From assembly GCF_009939225.1 (NCBI RefSeq), contig NZ_JAACJR010000008.1:121107-185106 (forward strand): a DNA stretch of 64,000 nt, read 5' to 3'. This DNA comes from Sediminibacterium soli (GTDB taxonomy: Bacteria > Bacteroidota > Bacteroidia > Chitinophagales > Chitinophagaceae). Each line of letters begins with the position of its first letter. Position 1 is the stretch's first letter. Below the pieces are notes generated by a model. The model was not told where the DNA came from and ran no database searches. It saw only the letters and a program-made list of their open reading frames with translations. Shown here in pieces: positions 1 to 7,070 of this stretch. Position numbers and translations under genes: made by a program.

Positions 1-529
1 GTACATTAACTTATACGTTCCTTCCGTGCTGGAATGGACAGAACGCAAGGTAACCGTGGAGCAAACCACGAGCTTCCCCAATGAAGACCAGACTACGCTT
101 ACCATTCGCGGGAATGGAAAATTTGAGGTGCATGTGCGTGTGCCGGGCTGGGCTACAAAAGGCTTTTTTGTGAAGATCAACGGCAAAGAACAAAAGCTGC
201 AGGCAAAGCCTGGTACCTACCTGAAACTATCCCGCAGCTGGAAAGACGGTGATAAGATAGAATTGAAAATGCCTTTCGAATTTCACCTGGAACCGGTTAT
301 GGACCAGCAGAATATCGCCAGCCTGTTTTACGGCCCCGTATTGCTGGCCGCACAGGAACCCGAGGCCCGGAAAGACTGGCGTAAAATAACACTGGATGCA
401 GGCGATATCAGCAAATCCATCAAAGGCGATCCGCAGCAGTTACAGTTCACCATTGATGATGTGATCTTTAAACCATTTTATGAAACCTACGGACGCCATT
501 CTGTTTACCTGGATGTAAAATTGAAATAG
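1..529 (+). CDS. GH127-type (DUF1680) glycosidase, C-terminal part, cut by window start
   Basis: The reading frame is open from base 2 and enters from outside the window, so only about 175 C-terminal residues are visible. The segment LYVPSVLEW, followed by RVPGWA and then LFYGPVLLAA, matches my memory of the C-terminal beta-sandwich of DUF1680/GH127 enzymes, many of which are beta-L-arabinofuranosidases that release arabinose from plant glycans. The catalytic (alpha/alpha)6 barrel and its residues lie upstream of the window. A GTG at 26 is only an internal codon, not a start. A hairpin with a T-run follows at 564-602. The family call is fairly good; the exact substrate cannot be judged from this fragment. 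Confidence 0.72.
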   Translation, partial: YINLYVPSVLEWTERKVTVEQTTSFPNEDQTTLTIRGNGKFEVHVRVPGWATKGFFVKINGKEQKLQAKPGTYLKLSRSWKDGDKIELKMPFEFHLEPVMDQQNIASLFYGPVLLAAQEPEARKDWRKITLDAGDISKSIKGDPQQLQFTIDDVIFKPFYETYGRHSVYLDVKLK

Positions 530-563
530 AAATAACAGGATATACTATCCAATACTGTTTCTT

Positions 564-602
564 AAAAGAAGACCAGATGCTATCCGGTCTTCTTTTTTTT
601 AC
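564..602 (+). terminator. Rho-independent terminator after the GH127-type gene
   Basis: AGAAGACC at 567-574 pairs with GGTCTTCT at 586-593 and is followed by a run of T up to about 600. It lies 35 bases after the stop codon at 527-529. Confidence 0.8.
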
Positions 603-662
603 GATGACAGCACAGCGCGTATTATGCAATAAAACAGGGAAAGCGTTCGTTTATTATTCCTG

Positions 663-1331
663 ATGCCGCTTCCTGAAAATTACCTGGTTATTAAACGGTC
701 CCTGTTACCCGGTGCGGGCAAAGGGCTGTTTACCAGGATCGCCATCAACGGGGGAACCCGCATTATCGAATACAAAGGGGTGATCAGAAAAAAAGTCAGG
801 GAAGCGGATATGCCCTATGCATTTGTTGTGCGCCCGGGTTATTTGATCGATGCGAAAAATTACAAGGACGGTATTGCGCAGTTTGCCAATGATGCCACGG
901 GAACCGGACAGTTAACCGGTGTTGACAATAACTGCAGGTATGTGCGCGACGGATTGAAAGTGTTTATCGAGGCAAAGAAAAACATCAGGGCCGGCGAAGA
1001 GCTCCTGGTATTTTACGGCAGGGGGTACTGGGTGGAGGAAGACGATACAAATGCCGCGGTCAAAAAAAATATTCATTTACTAACCCATAAACCGGATCGT
1101 ATGGCAACAGCAAAAAAGGCCGCTAAAAAAGCAGCGCCTAAAAAACCCGTAAAGAAACCAATGGCCAAAAAAACAGCGAAGAAAGCTGTTAAAAAAGCGG
1201 CGAAGAAAAAAGCTGCACCAAAAAAAGCGGCGAAGAAAGTGGTAAAAAAAGCAGCTCCTAAAAAAGCAGTGAAGAAAATCGCCAAAAAAGTTCCTTCCCG
1301 CAAAGGAAAAAGCGGAAAAACCGGCGGTTAA
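663..1331 (+). CDS. SET-domain protein fused to a histone H1-like lysine-rich tail
   Basis: 222 residues. Residues 5-125 form a compact SET domain (protein-lysine methyltransferase fold): GAGKGLF near 17-23 for the SAM loop, NNC at 89-91 in place of the usual NHxC, and EELLVFYGRGYW at the C-terminal post-fold. From residue 147 the protein is a run of AAKK/APKK units typical of bacterial H1-like DNA-binding proteins. The tail begins MATAKKAAKKAAPKK, the same as the free-standing protein encoded at 12150-12326, initiator methionine included. The gene ends directly against the convergent gene at 1332. A SET enzyme acting on lysine-rich chromatin proteins is known in Chlamydia; that this one methylates its own tail or its paralog is inference. 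The fold call is confident; activity is unknown. Confidence 0.85.
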   Translation: MPLPENYLVIKRSLLPGAGKGLFTRIAINGGTRIIEYKGVIRKKVREADMPYAFVVRPGYLIDAKNYKDGIAQFANDATGTGQLTGVDNNCRYVRDGLKVFIEAKKNIRAGEELLVFYGRGYWVEEDDTNAAVKKNIHLLTHKPDRMATAKKAAKKAAPKKPVKKPMAKKTAKKAVKKAAKKKAAPKKAAKKVVKKAAPKKAVKKIAKKVPSRKGKSGKTGG

Positions 1332-2084
1332 TTACGGATTTTTCAAAGCAGCAAGACTATCCCGCAGCGCGCTGAGATCAATGCCTGCGGGATTTTTGTT
1401 GTCCTTTATAAAATCTTCACTCAGTACGGCATAGGCTTCGTCGCAATAGGTATCGAAATACGCCCAGCTCATCCATTTTTCAATTCCCCAGGTAACTGCT
1501 TTCAGTCCATGTTCGCTGTACCCCGTGATGAGCACCGCGTGCCCGCCCCAGGAGCCCGGTTCAAAATCGCCCACGGTGCCGGAGGCGGGTATCTCCCAGC
1601 GTTTTTGTTTCATACACGAAGCAGGAAGGTTCAGACCGGCATAGCATCCGCCAAAAAGATAGATGGTTTGTCTTACCTCTTCGTGATCGAGCGGATCGAT
1701 GGATGCAAACGCGAAAATGCGATGCCCATGGATATAATATTTGCGCCAGTATTTCAATACATCGATCGAATTCATACCGATGTCATTGGCGCCTGTTTCG
1801 GGATCGTAGCCGGTGAGTGCGGAATAGGTTGCCACGATGGCCGCATCGCTTGGCCGGAAAAGTTTACCGGTGTTCGAGGTCCAGGTCATGATAAAATGTC
1901 CCGCCGCAGCAATGGTGCAGTCCGATGAACGCATATTATCCATCTCACCCCATGCGTCTTTCGCAATATGCGCATCCCAGTTCCAGCTATCGGGCACTGC
2001 GGGCAGTTTGTTTTTACGGAGATAATCGGCTAGGCGGAAAGTACGTTCGTCTTTTTTAACAGGTTGGCGCCCGGGCTTATGCAT
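1332..2084 (-). CDS. Papain-fold (C1/C39-like) cysteine peptidase-like protein
   Basis: 250 residues with no signal peptide. A candidate catalytic cysteine sits at residue 56 (SSDCTIAAAGH), at the start of a helix as in papain-like peptidases. A candidate histidine is at 182 (WGGHAVLITGY), and a Trp-Gly pair follows in AVTWGIEKW. The closing AYAVLSEDF matches the final strand of that fold. The N-terminus carries a PDSWNWD segment like those ahead of the active site in C1A peptidases, but there is no pro-domain. The gene is convergent with the SET gene, with no gap. A TATATTTA sequence near 2154-2161 (reverse strand) could be its promoter. Substrate unknown; the fold assignment rests on motif order only. 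Confidence 0.6.
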   Translation of the reverse strand: MHKPGRQPVKKDERTFRLADYLRKNKLPAVPDSWNWDAHIAKDAWGEMDNMRSSDCTIAAAGHFIMTWTSNTGKLFRPSDAAIVATYSALTGYDPETGANDIGMNSIDVLKYWRKYYIHGHRIFAFASIDPLDHEEVRQTIYLFGGCYAGLNLPASCMKQKRWEIPASGTVGDFEPGSWGGHAVLITGYSEHGLKAVTWGIEKWMSWAYFDTYCDEAYAVLSEDFIKDNKNPAGIDLSALRDSLAALKNP

Positions 2085-2273
2085 GTTGCGTTGTTGAATG
2101 ATCTGCTTGTGAATAAAGAAAAGATTCAGGCGATTTTTCAGGCGGACGGAAAGTAAATATACGCATTACAGCAGATAGGCACATGGCAGAATAGATTATC
2201 TTTAAGCAGATGGTTCATTCAATATCCCGAGCGTTCGCTGCAAAATAATCTGTTGGCAATAAAGCAAACAAAT

Positions 2274-2733
2274 ATGGAGATACAGCATTGCACCAAGCAA
2301 GACTTTGACCAGTACAGAGATCGCAGCATTCTGGGGAAGCGACCGCACACTTTCGATACACCATCCAATGTTGCTTCATGAATTTGGCAACACCGCTTTT
2401 GTGATCAGGGATAAAGACAAGGTAATTGCGTATCTGTTTGGCTTTTTCTCCCAGACAGGCAAGACAGGATATGTGCATCTCATAGGTGTCAGGCAGGATT
2501 ACCAGGGGCAGGGGCTGGGCAAACAACTCTATGATCATTTTACCCAGCTGGCAAAACAACAGGGCTGCAGTAAACTAAAAGCCATTACCACCCCGGGCAA
2601 CCACCATTCCATTTTTTTTCACAGGAAGATCGGCATGAACCCTGTCGGCGAAAAAAATGAACAGGGTATTGAAGTGGTGAAAAACTATTCAGGCCCCGGA
2701 CAAGACAGGGTTGTTTTTGAAAAGCAGTTATAA
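2274..2733 (+). CDS. GNAT family N-acetyltransferase with apparent 5' frameshift
   Basis: From about 2314 the frame encodes a typical small GNAT enzyme: FWGSDRTLSIHHP, AYLFGFF, the acetyl-CoA loop QDYQGQGLGKQLYDH, and a closing YSGPGQDRVVF. The ATG at 2274 opens another frame that gives MEIQHCTKQDFDQ, which looks like the missing first strand. The two frames would join if one base near 2313 were skipped. As the DNA stands, translation can begin only at weak codons such as TTG 2305 and would lack the first strand. The gene is therefore either slightly broken, carries a sequencing error, or uses a late start. TATCTTTA at 2197-2204 is a plausible -7 promoter element. Substrate unknown. Confidence 0.7.
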
Positions 2734-3026
2734 AGCAGGGAGAAGATATTCCGGATTAACGGATGATGGATTGGCGGATTTGATCTCTGCGAAACGCCGC
2801 CCCCTCGCTGTCTCTGCGGTGATCTTTCCCGGTATTCTCCGGATACCCGTTTGTACAGCAGGTTTAACGGAAGTTAACAGCACCGCCGCCAATTGAAAAA
2901 ATTGCCGATTCATCTTCAATCAGTTGTAATAGTACTACCGTGTCATACAACCGGTATCGCGCCGGACTGCTTGCAAAAAACAGATTTATTGCCTACTTTT
3001 TAATGTTAACCTTTAAAAACAACATT

Positions 3027-3710
3027 ATGAGTACAAGCAATTACCAACAACGACGCGGTTTTTTAACCAAAGTAGCCGGTGCGCTTGGCCTTTCTGTATT
3101 GATCAATCCGCCCAGCTCCATGGCTACTGCTTCTGCAACCGCAAACACAGACCTGGCAGCCGATGACTGGGTGGCGCAAATAAACGGAAAACACAAAATG
3201 GTGTTTGATGTGCCGAAGCCGCATGGCATTTTTGCCTTTGCCTGGCCCAAGGTTTTTTTATTAACCAACCAGGCCACCGGAACGCCGGAAAAAGAAACCA
3301 ACTCCGTGGTGGTGTTACGCCATGATGGTATTCCTTACGCGATGGAGGACGGGCTTTGGGAAAAATACCGGTTCGGAGAATTCTTTGGCGTGGATGATCA
3401 TCGCACGGGCAAGCCTGCCACACGCAATCCGATGTGGCAAACCAAAGACGGCGAATTTGTGATACCGGGGTTTGGTCCGGTGCCCATCAGCATCGGGGAA
3501 CTGCAGAACAGCGGTGTGGTCTTTTGTGTTTGCGATGCAGCGCTCACCGTAAATGCGCATACCATCGCCGCCAAAATGAAACTGGACGGCGCCGAGGTAA
3601 AAAAAGAGTTTCTGTCAGGCATCCTGCCCGGAATAAACCTGGTTCCTTCCGGCCTATGGGCGCTGGGCAGGGCGCAGGAAAAAGGATGTGGCTATTGTTT
3701 TGCGGGTTGA
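3027..3710 (+). CDS. Tat-exported protein of unknown function
   Basis: 227 residues from ATG 3027. A GTG at 2940 would extend the frame, but it would bury the signal peptide behind 29 residues, so 3027 is preferred. The N-terminus QQRRGFLTKVAGALGLSVL is a twin-arginine signal. The mature part contains KHKMVFDVPKPHG, a VVVLRHDGIPYAM strand, FCVCDAALTV and a C-terminal GCGYCFAG with two cysteines. The alternation of strand, RHD motif and Cys-containing segment resembles DsrE-like sulfur-relay folds, but I cannot prove that. I recall similar secreted Bacteroidota proteins described only as Tat-signal proteins. It stands alone between two gaps. Confidence 0.75.
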   Translation: MSTSNYQQRRGFLTKVAGALGLSVLINPPSSMATASATANTDLAADDWVAQINGKHKMVFDVPKPHGIFAFAWPKVFLLTNQATGTPEKETNSVVVLRHDGIPYAMEDGLWEKYRFGEFFGVDDHRTGKPATRNPMWQTKDGEFVIPGFGPVPISIGELQNSGVVFCVCDAALTVNAHTIAAKMKLDGAEVKKEFLSGILPGINLVPSGLWALGRAQEKGCGYCFAG

Positions 3711-3806
3711 CGAAATCTTGCCTATTGGTTATTCGTTAGCGATCCAACTGTTTTCAAAGACCGGTTGGCACTTATCGACGTAACGGGGTACTCTCTGTGT
3801 AAGTGC

Positions 3807-3874
3807 CCCGTGAAAATCAGGCAGTTTAAAAGGCAAAAAATACCCTTACCTGTAAACTGCCCGATTTTCGCGGG
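3807..3874. repeat. 22-bp imperfect inverted repeat (hairpin)
   Basis: The arm at 3807-3828 and the reverse complement of 3853-3874 agree at 20 of 22 positions, with a 24-base spacer. An 8-bp pair (GGCACTTA 3767-3774, TAAGTGCC 3800-3807) sits just before it. It lies between the Tat protein gene and the VOC gene. It could be a transcript-end hairpin or an intergenic palindromic element. Confidence 0.75.
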
Positions 3875-3972
3875 AGCTGTCTTCTGACGCATATGACCAC
3901 CGGAATTGTCGCATTTGCACAGGCCAACCTGGAGATAATTCCCGAGGTTTGTAGTCATTAAAAATTAACATC

Positions 3973-4410
3973 ATGGCACAGATCAATCCGTATGTAATGT
4001 TCAACGGTAATACCGAAGAAGCATTCAATTTTTACAAATCAGTATTTGGCGGTGAATTCGCGATGGTTGTCCGTTTCAAAGACATGCCGGCCGAGCCCGA
4101 TCCGAAATGGACCGAAAGCGAAGCCAATCATATCATGCACATCGCCCTGCCCATTGGCAAAAACAGTATGCTGATGGCCAATGATGTGCCATCGGGTCTG
4201 GGACGTGTGGACGAAAACGAGAACCGGAGTAAAATTTCAGTCAGTGCGGAAAGCAAAGAAGAAGCCGATAAAATATTCAACGGACTTTCCGCAGGGGGAC
4301 AGGTTGAATTTCCTATCGGAGACAGTCCATGGGGTTCCTATTTTGGCATGTTCCGGGACAAATACGGCATCGAATGGATGGTTGATTTTGATGCAAGGAG
4401 AAAGGGGTAA
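3973..4410 (+). CDS. PhnB-like VOC (glyoxalase/bleomycin resistance fold) protein
   Basis: 145 residues. The sequence follows the PhnB/YjdN-type VOC pattern: NPYVMFNGNTEEAFNFYKSVFGGE at the start (first beta-alpha-beta unit), HIMHIALPIG and LMANDVP in the middle, a helix with ESKEEADKIFNGLSAGG, and the closing GSYFGMFRDKYGIEWMVDF. Such proteins are cytoplasmic dimers related to glyoxalases, dioxygenases and demethylmenaquinone methyltransferase-like proteins, and most have no proven substrate. Start ATG 3973 fits the beginning of the fold. No co-transcribed neighbour is evident. Confidence 0.85.
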   Translation: MAQINPYVMFNGNTEEAFNFYKSVFGGEFAMVVRFKDMPAEPDPKWTESEANHIMHIALPIGKNSMLMANDVPSGLGRVDENENRSKISVSAESKEEADKIFNGLSAGGQVEFPIGDSPWGSYFGMFRDKYGIEWMVDFDARRKG

Positions 4411-4542
4411 TACGGGGAAACGATCGGCTTATCCTGCGTCTTATCTTTCCATGCTACGCAGCGTATACTTTTATTGGCCTAAGCAAAACTTCATCGCAGA
4501 TATTTATTCTAAAGAGGGGTTTGCGCCCGGAACGATCATATT

Positions 4543-4597
4543 GTAGCAACACAAAAGGTCTAGCAATTCATCATTGCAAGACCTTTTGTGTTGCTAC
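4543..4597. repeat. Long hairpin with perfect 19-bp arms
   Basis: Bases 4543-4561 are the exact reverse complement of 4579-4597. The stem continues inward with GCAAT/ATTGC after one mismatch, leaving a 5-base loop. There is no strong T-run on either side, so it may be a palindromic element rather than a standard terminator. Confidence 0.8.
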
Positions 4598-4927
4598 GCC
4601 TTCCATTGTCGCATTGGATTCAAGCCGTTGTTATTAAATCAGCGGTATCAGAAACACTTCGCGCGAGCGCCATACTTCCTTTTTACCTTTATTGCTGAAC
4701 TGAAAATTTCCTGGTCACCTTGCCGGTAACCATAAGGCGTACCTTATGAAGAATTAAAAAACGGCTATTGTTCCGGACCTAACGAGTCTTCATCGTCAAT
4801 AATTAAAACAGATGCGCGCATTGAACAAATGTAAATTAGAATAGTTCAGGTGCGTAAATAAACTCCAAGCAGGTTATCAAACAAACAAGGAAATGCATTA
4901 CATATCTTATTAATATTAGTGCATCCT

Positions 4928-4963
4928 CGCCTTCCATTTTCGCTTTGGGCTTCAATGAACAAG
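4928..4963 (-). repeat. Direct repeat copy A of the tmRNA downstream flank
   Basis: These 36 bases match 6447-6482 at 33 positions in the same orientation. In both copies an AAGGAAATGC block lies about 35-40 bases to the left and a tRNA/tmRNA 3'-end-like sequence lies to the right. Copy A has only a short T-arm-like end, copy B the complete tmRNA. This is what an old integration or duplication at ssrA would leave. Confidence 0.6.
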
Positions 4964-5151
4964 TGCGTTTTCGGCAGACAAGTGGAGATGAGGGGAATGG
5001 AATCGAACCCTTGATTCCACTATTATCATTCTTGAGTAAATTCGCAGATACACAATCCCACCAAGAATTCATACACTGTTTACCCCGTGATATTAGCATT
5101 TCGTTTTGATATTGATTGAGTCCTTTGTGATAGGGTTATAACACAAAAAGT

Positions 5152-5159
5152 TATCTTTG
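5152..5159 (+). promoter_or_regulatory. Bacteroidota-type -7 promoter element (TATCTTTG)
   Basis: The octamer fits TAnnTTTG exactly. The nearest TTTG (5124-5127) gives a spacer of 24, a little long. It is about 137 bases upstream of the lytic transglycosylase start. Confidence 0.5.
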
Positions 5160-5296
5160 CAATCCTCTATTAAAACGCTGATGCGTTTAACCGATTAAAC
5201 TACGGTGACAACAGAAAGTCTAACCTGTGCAACCGGTACATACTGCTACCAACGACTAACTGCAATTAGTTAACAAATCACAAAAAGTTGTAGCCT

Positions 5297-6325
5297 ATGA
5301 AATGGTTTCGCTTCACTTTCGGTCTTGGTAACATTATTGCGGCCAGCAAATATAGCCTTATCTACTTCGCCCTTCTGATCATCGGCGTGACGACCATGTC
5401 CTTTGCTGATGCCAATAATAATATCCCTTCGAGATCGCCGTTTTCCAGCCTTTATATGCCTGCGGCCACCGGTAACCATTCCGGGATCGCGCAACTTAAT
5501 CCGCAAGCTTTATCGTTTGTGCAGGAATATATGCGCAAGCAGGGAGAGGAACTTGAGAAAATGAAAGATTGGGGTAAACCCTATTTTGACCTCTACGACA
5601 AAATCCTCGCCAGCTACGGCGTTCCCAGAGAGATGAAATACCTGAGCGTCATCGAGAGTCATCTTAAGCCTGAACTGGTATCATGGGCAGGAGCGGTTGG
5701 CCCCTGGCAGATCATGCCTGATGAAGCAAAACGCTTTGGTCTGCATGTAGGCAGACATGATGAGCGGATGGATTTCAAAAAAAGCACAAAAGCCGCCGCG
5801 CAGCTGATGAAAGAACTCTACGGCGTTTTTGGAGATTGGCTGCTGGTGGTGGCAGCCTACAACGGCGGCGTTAACCGTGTTAAAGATGCGATCCGCGAAT
5901 CGGGGAGTAAGAATTTTTGGGAACTTCAGTCTTACCTGCCAGAGGAAACGCGTAATCACGTAAAGAAATTTATCGGCACACATTATCTCTTCGAAGGCGG
6001 TGGCGGCTGGACGACGCTGACCGCGCAGGAAGCGCAGGTACAGAAAGCGCTGCTGGCAAATCCCAATGCCATACCCTTTTCAGGTGAAGAGATCGATAAT
6101 TCGATACTGTTGGAAGTGAACGGCCGCTACAGTGCAAAAGTGATCACGGATGCTCTGGGAATCGACATCGACAAATTCTATAAATGGAACCCCGGGTTTG
6201 AAAAAACACTTGATCAGGGAAAAACATACTCCATGCGCCTGATGAAAGATAAGGCAGGGCAATTCGAATCGAGAAGAGATCTCCTGCTTACCGCCTCCTT
6301 CAATGAAAAAGCTGCCGACAGCTGA
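5297..6325 (+). CDS. Lytic murein transglycosylase, MltD-like
   Basis: 342 residues. An N-terminal hydrophobic segment (about 16-37) serves as a signal or anchor. The SLT domain spans about residues 95-240: catalytic glutamate at 120 in KYLSVIESHL, then GAVGPWQIMP, and AAYNGGVNRV. These enzymes cleave peptidoglycan strands between MurNAc and GlcNAc to form 1,6-anhydro ends, acting in the periplasm. The C-terminal 100 residues contain a degenerate binding region (FYKWNPGF) like the segment ahead of LysM repeats in Bacteroidota MltD, but no clear LysM is left, so the protein is shorter than E. coli MltD. It lies between the two copies of the tmRNA-end repeat. Confidence 0.9.
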   Translation: MKWFRFTFGLGNIIAASKYSLIYFALLIIGVTTMSFADANNNIPSRSPFSSLYMPAATGNHSGIAQLNPQALSFVQEYMRKQGEELEKMKDWGKPYFDLYDKILASYGVPREMKYLSVIESHLKPELVSWAGAVGPWQIMPDEAKRFGLHVGRHDERMDFKKSTKAAAQLMKELYGVFGDWLLVVAAYNGGVNRVKDAIRESGSKNFWELQSYLPEETRNHVKKFIGTHYLFEGGGGWTTLTAQEAQVQKALLANPNAIPFSGEEIDNSILLEVNGRYSAKVITDALGIDIDKFYKWNPGFEKTLDQGKTYSMRLMKDKAGQFESRRDLLLTASFNEKAADS

Positions 6326-6446
6326 TGCTGCTGCGGCATGAATTATCTCATTGTAAAACTATCAGAGGGCAAAACAGGTTTTCAGTGCGAGTCAGGTTGA
6401 ACAAAAAAGGAAATGCTTTTACATTTCCTTACCCTCAGTCCACCTT

Positions 6447-6482
6447 CGCCTTCCATTTTCGCGTTGGGTTTCAATGGACAAG
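6447..6482 (-). repeat. Direct repeat copy B of the tmRNA downstream flank
   Basis: Matches 4928-4963 at 33 of 36 positions in the same orientation. It lies 80 bases beyond the mature 3' end of the tmRNA, after its terminator hairpin. Confidence 0.6.
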
Positions 6483-6526
6483 CTCATGTCATCGTTGGTC
6501 GCCTCACAACAATCAACAGCAAACAA

Positions 6527-6552
6527 CAATGCCGGTCAGGCGACCGGCATTG
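6527..6552 (-). terminator. Hairpin terminator of the tmRNA gene
   Basis: CAATGCCGGTC (6527-6537) pairs perfectly with GACCGGCATTG (6542-6552) around a four-base loop, ten bases past the tmRNA 3' end. The following T-rich stretch on the reverse strand is short. Confidence 0.7.
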
Positions 6553-6561
6553 GCAAATCTG

Positions 6562-6930
6562 TGGAGTCGAGGGGAGTCGAACCCCTGTCCAAACATCGTA
6601 ACCATTGGCTTTCTACATGCTTATTTCATGATTGCTTGTCGGCGGTTTGCCGGACATGAACAGACCAACAAACCGCTTAGCTGGATAGTCTTAAGCAACC
6701 CGCACAGCCTTGGGTTGCAGCAGCCTCTTTTGTGTTGAGTCGGCGGCGGCGCCTGGTAAGAAGCAGACCTGCGCGGCGGCCCAAATGGTTACTTAATCAC
6801 TGATTAAGCAGCCATGGCATACTGTGTATTGCCATTTGAGGTTTGAGTATTCAGATTAAAGTGCTAATTACCCAACGCACTGCATGCTTACACCAACCGT
6901 AACCTATGCTGTCAAAACCAGTACGACCCC
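6562..6930 (-). ncRNA. ssrA: Transfer-messenger RNA (tmRNA)
   Basis: On the reverse strand the 5' end GGGGTCG (6930 downward) pairs with CGACTCC at the 3' end, forming the tRNA-like acceptor stem. The T-arm is AGGGG-TTCGACT-CCCCT. The discriminator A is at 6562 and CCA is not encoded. The resume codon is GGC at 6831-6833 and the tag reads GNTQYAMAA, followed by TAA at 6804-6806. tmRNA with SmpB rescues ribosomes stalled on broken messages and tags the product for proteolysis. The tag ends AMAA rather than the common ALAA. Boundaries come from the pairing of the two ends and should be right to within a base or two. An AATTTGAAAAT-type repeat begins at the 5' boundary. Confidence 0.95.
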
Positions 6931-6933
6931 GGT

Positions 6934-7066
6934 TAATTTGAAAATAGGTCAATTTGAAAATGACCAAGGCCCAAAATTACAAAATTACAGGCAGCTGCGT
7001 TTGTTAAATCAACAAACTACATCCGGAGTCCTCATTTTCAAATTTTCAAATTAACCTATTTTCAAA
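6934..7066. repeat. AATTTGAAAAT palindromic repeat cluster
   Basis: Left part 6934-6963 carries two AATTTGAAAAT units; right part 7034-7066 carries their reverse complements, with AACCTATTTTC mirrored by GAAAATAGGT. The same word recurs at 12391-12540 and 58408-58442, always between genes. Confidence 0.7.
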
Positions 7067-7070
7067 TTGC

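Larger units (their letters stand above)
4598..5296. other. Gene-free stretch with a degraded tmRNA-end repeat and a promoter
   Basis: No convincing gene is present. Bases 4886-5020 hold a diverged copy of the sequence at the 3' end and downstream flank of the tmRNA gene (see 4928-4963). On the reverse strand, GGGTTCGATTCC near 4999-5010 resembles a T-arm. A -7-like TATCTTTG lies at 5152-5159 with TTTG at 5124-5127, probably serving the transglycosylase gene with a leader of about 130 bases. Confidence 0.5.

Noticed and set aside
1073..1303. Reverse-strand frame rich in Phe and Ala opposite the SET tail
   Set aside because: It is the mirror of a lysine/alanine-rich coding region (AAA codons read as TTT), with no features of its own.
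2711..2896. Short forward frame after the GNAT gene
   Set aside because: It overlaps repeat-like intergenic DNA, has no start signal or domain, and begins inside the GNAT gene.
4984..5060. Possible complete tRNA on the reverse strand
   Set aside because: Only a T-arm-like segment is visible. No matching 5' acceptor, D-arm or anticodon stem could be paired.
4836..5099. 87-codon reverse frame over the tmRNA-end repeat
   Set aside because: The frame includes the duplicated flank and T-arm-like bases. A similar phrase appears in the flank of ssrA because the DNA is repeated, not because it codes.
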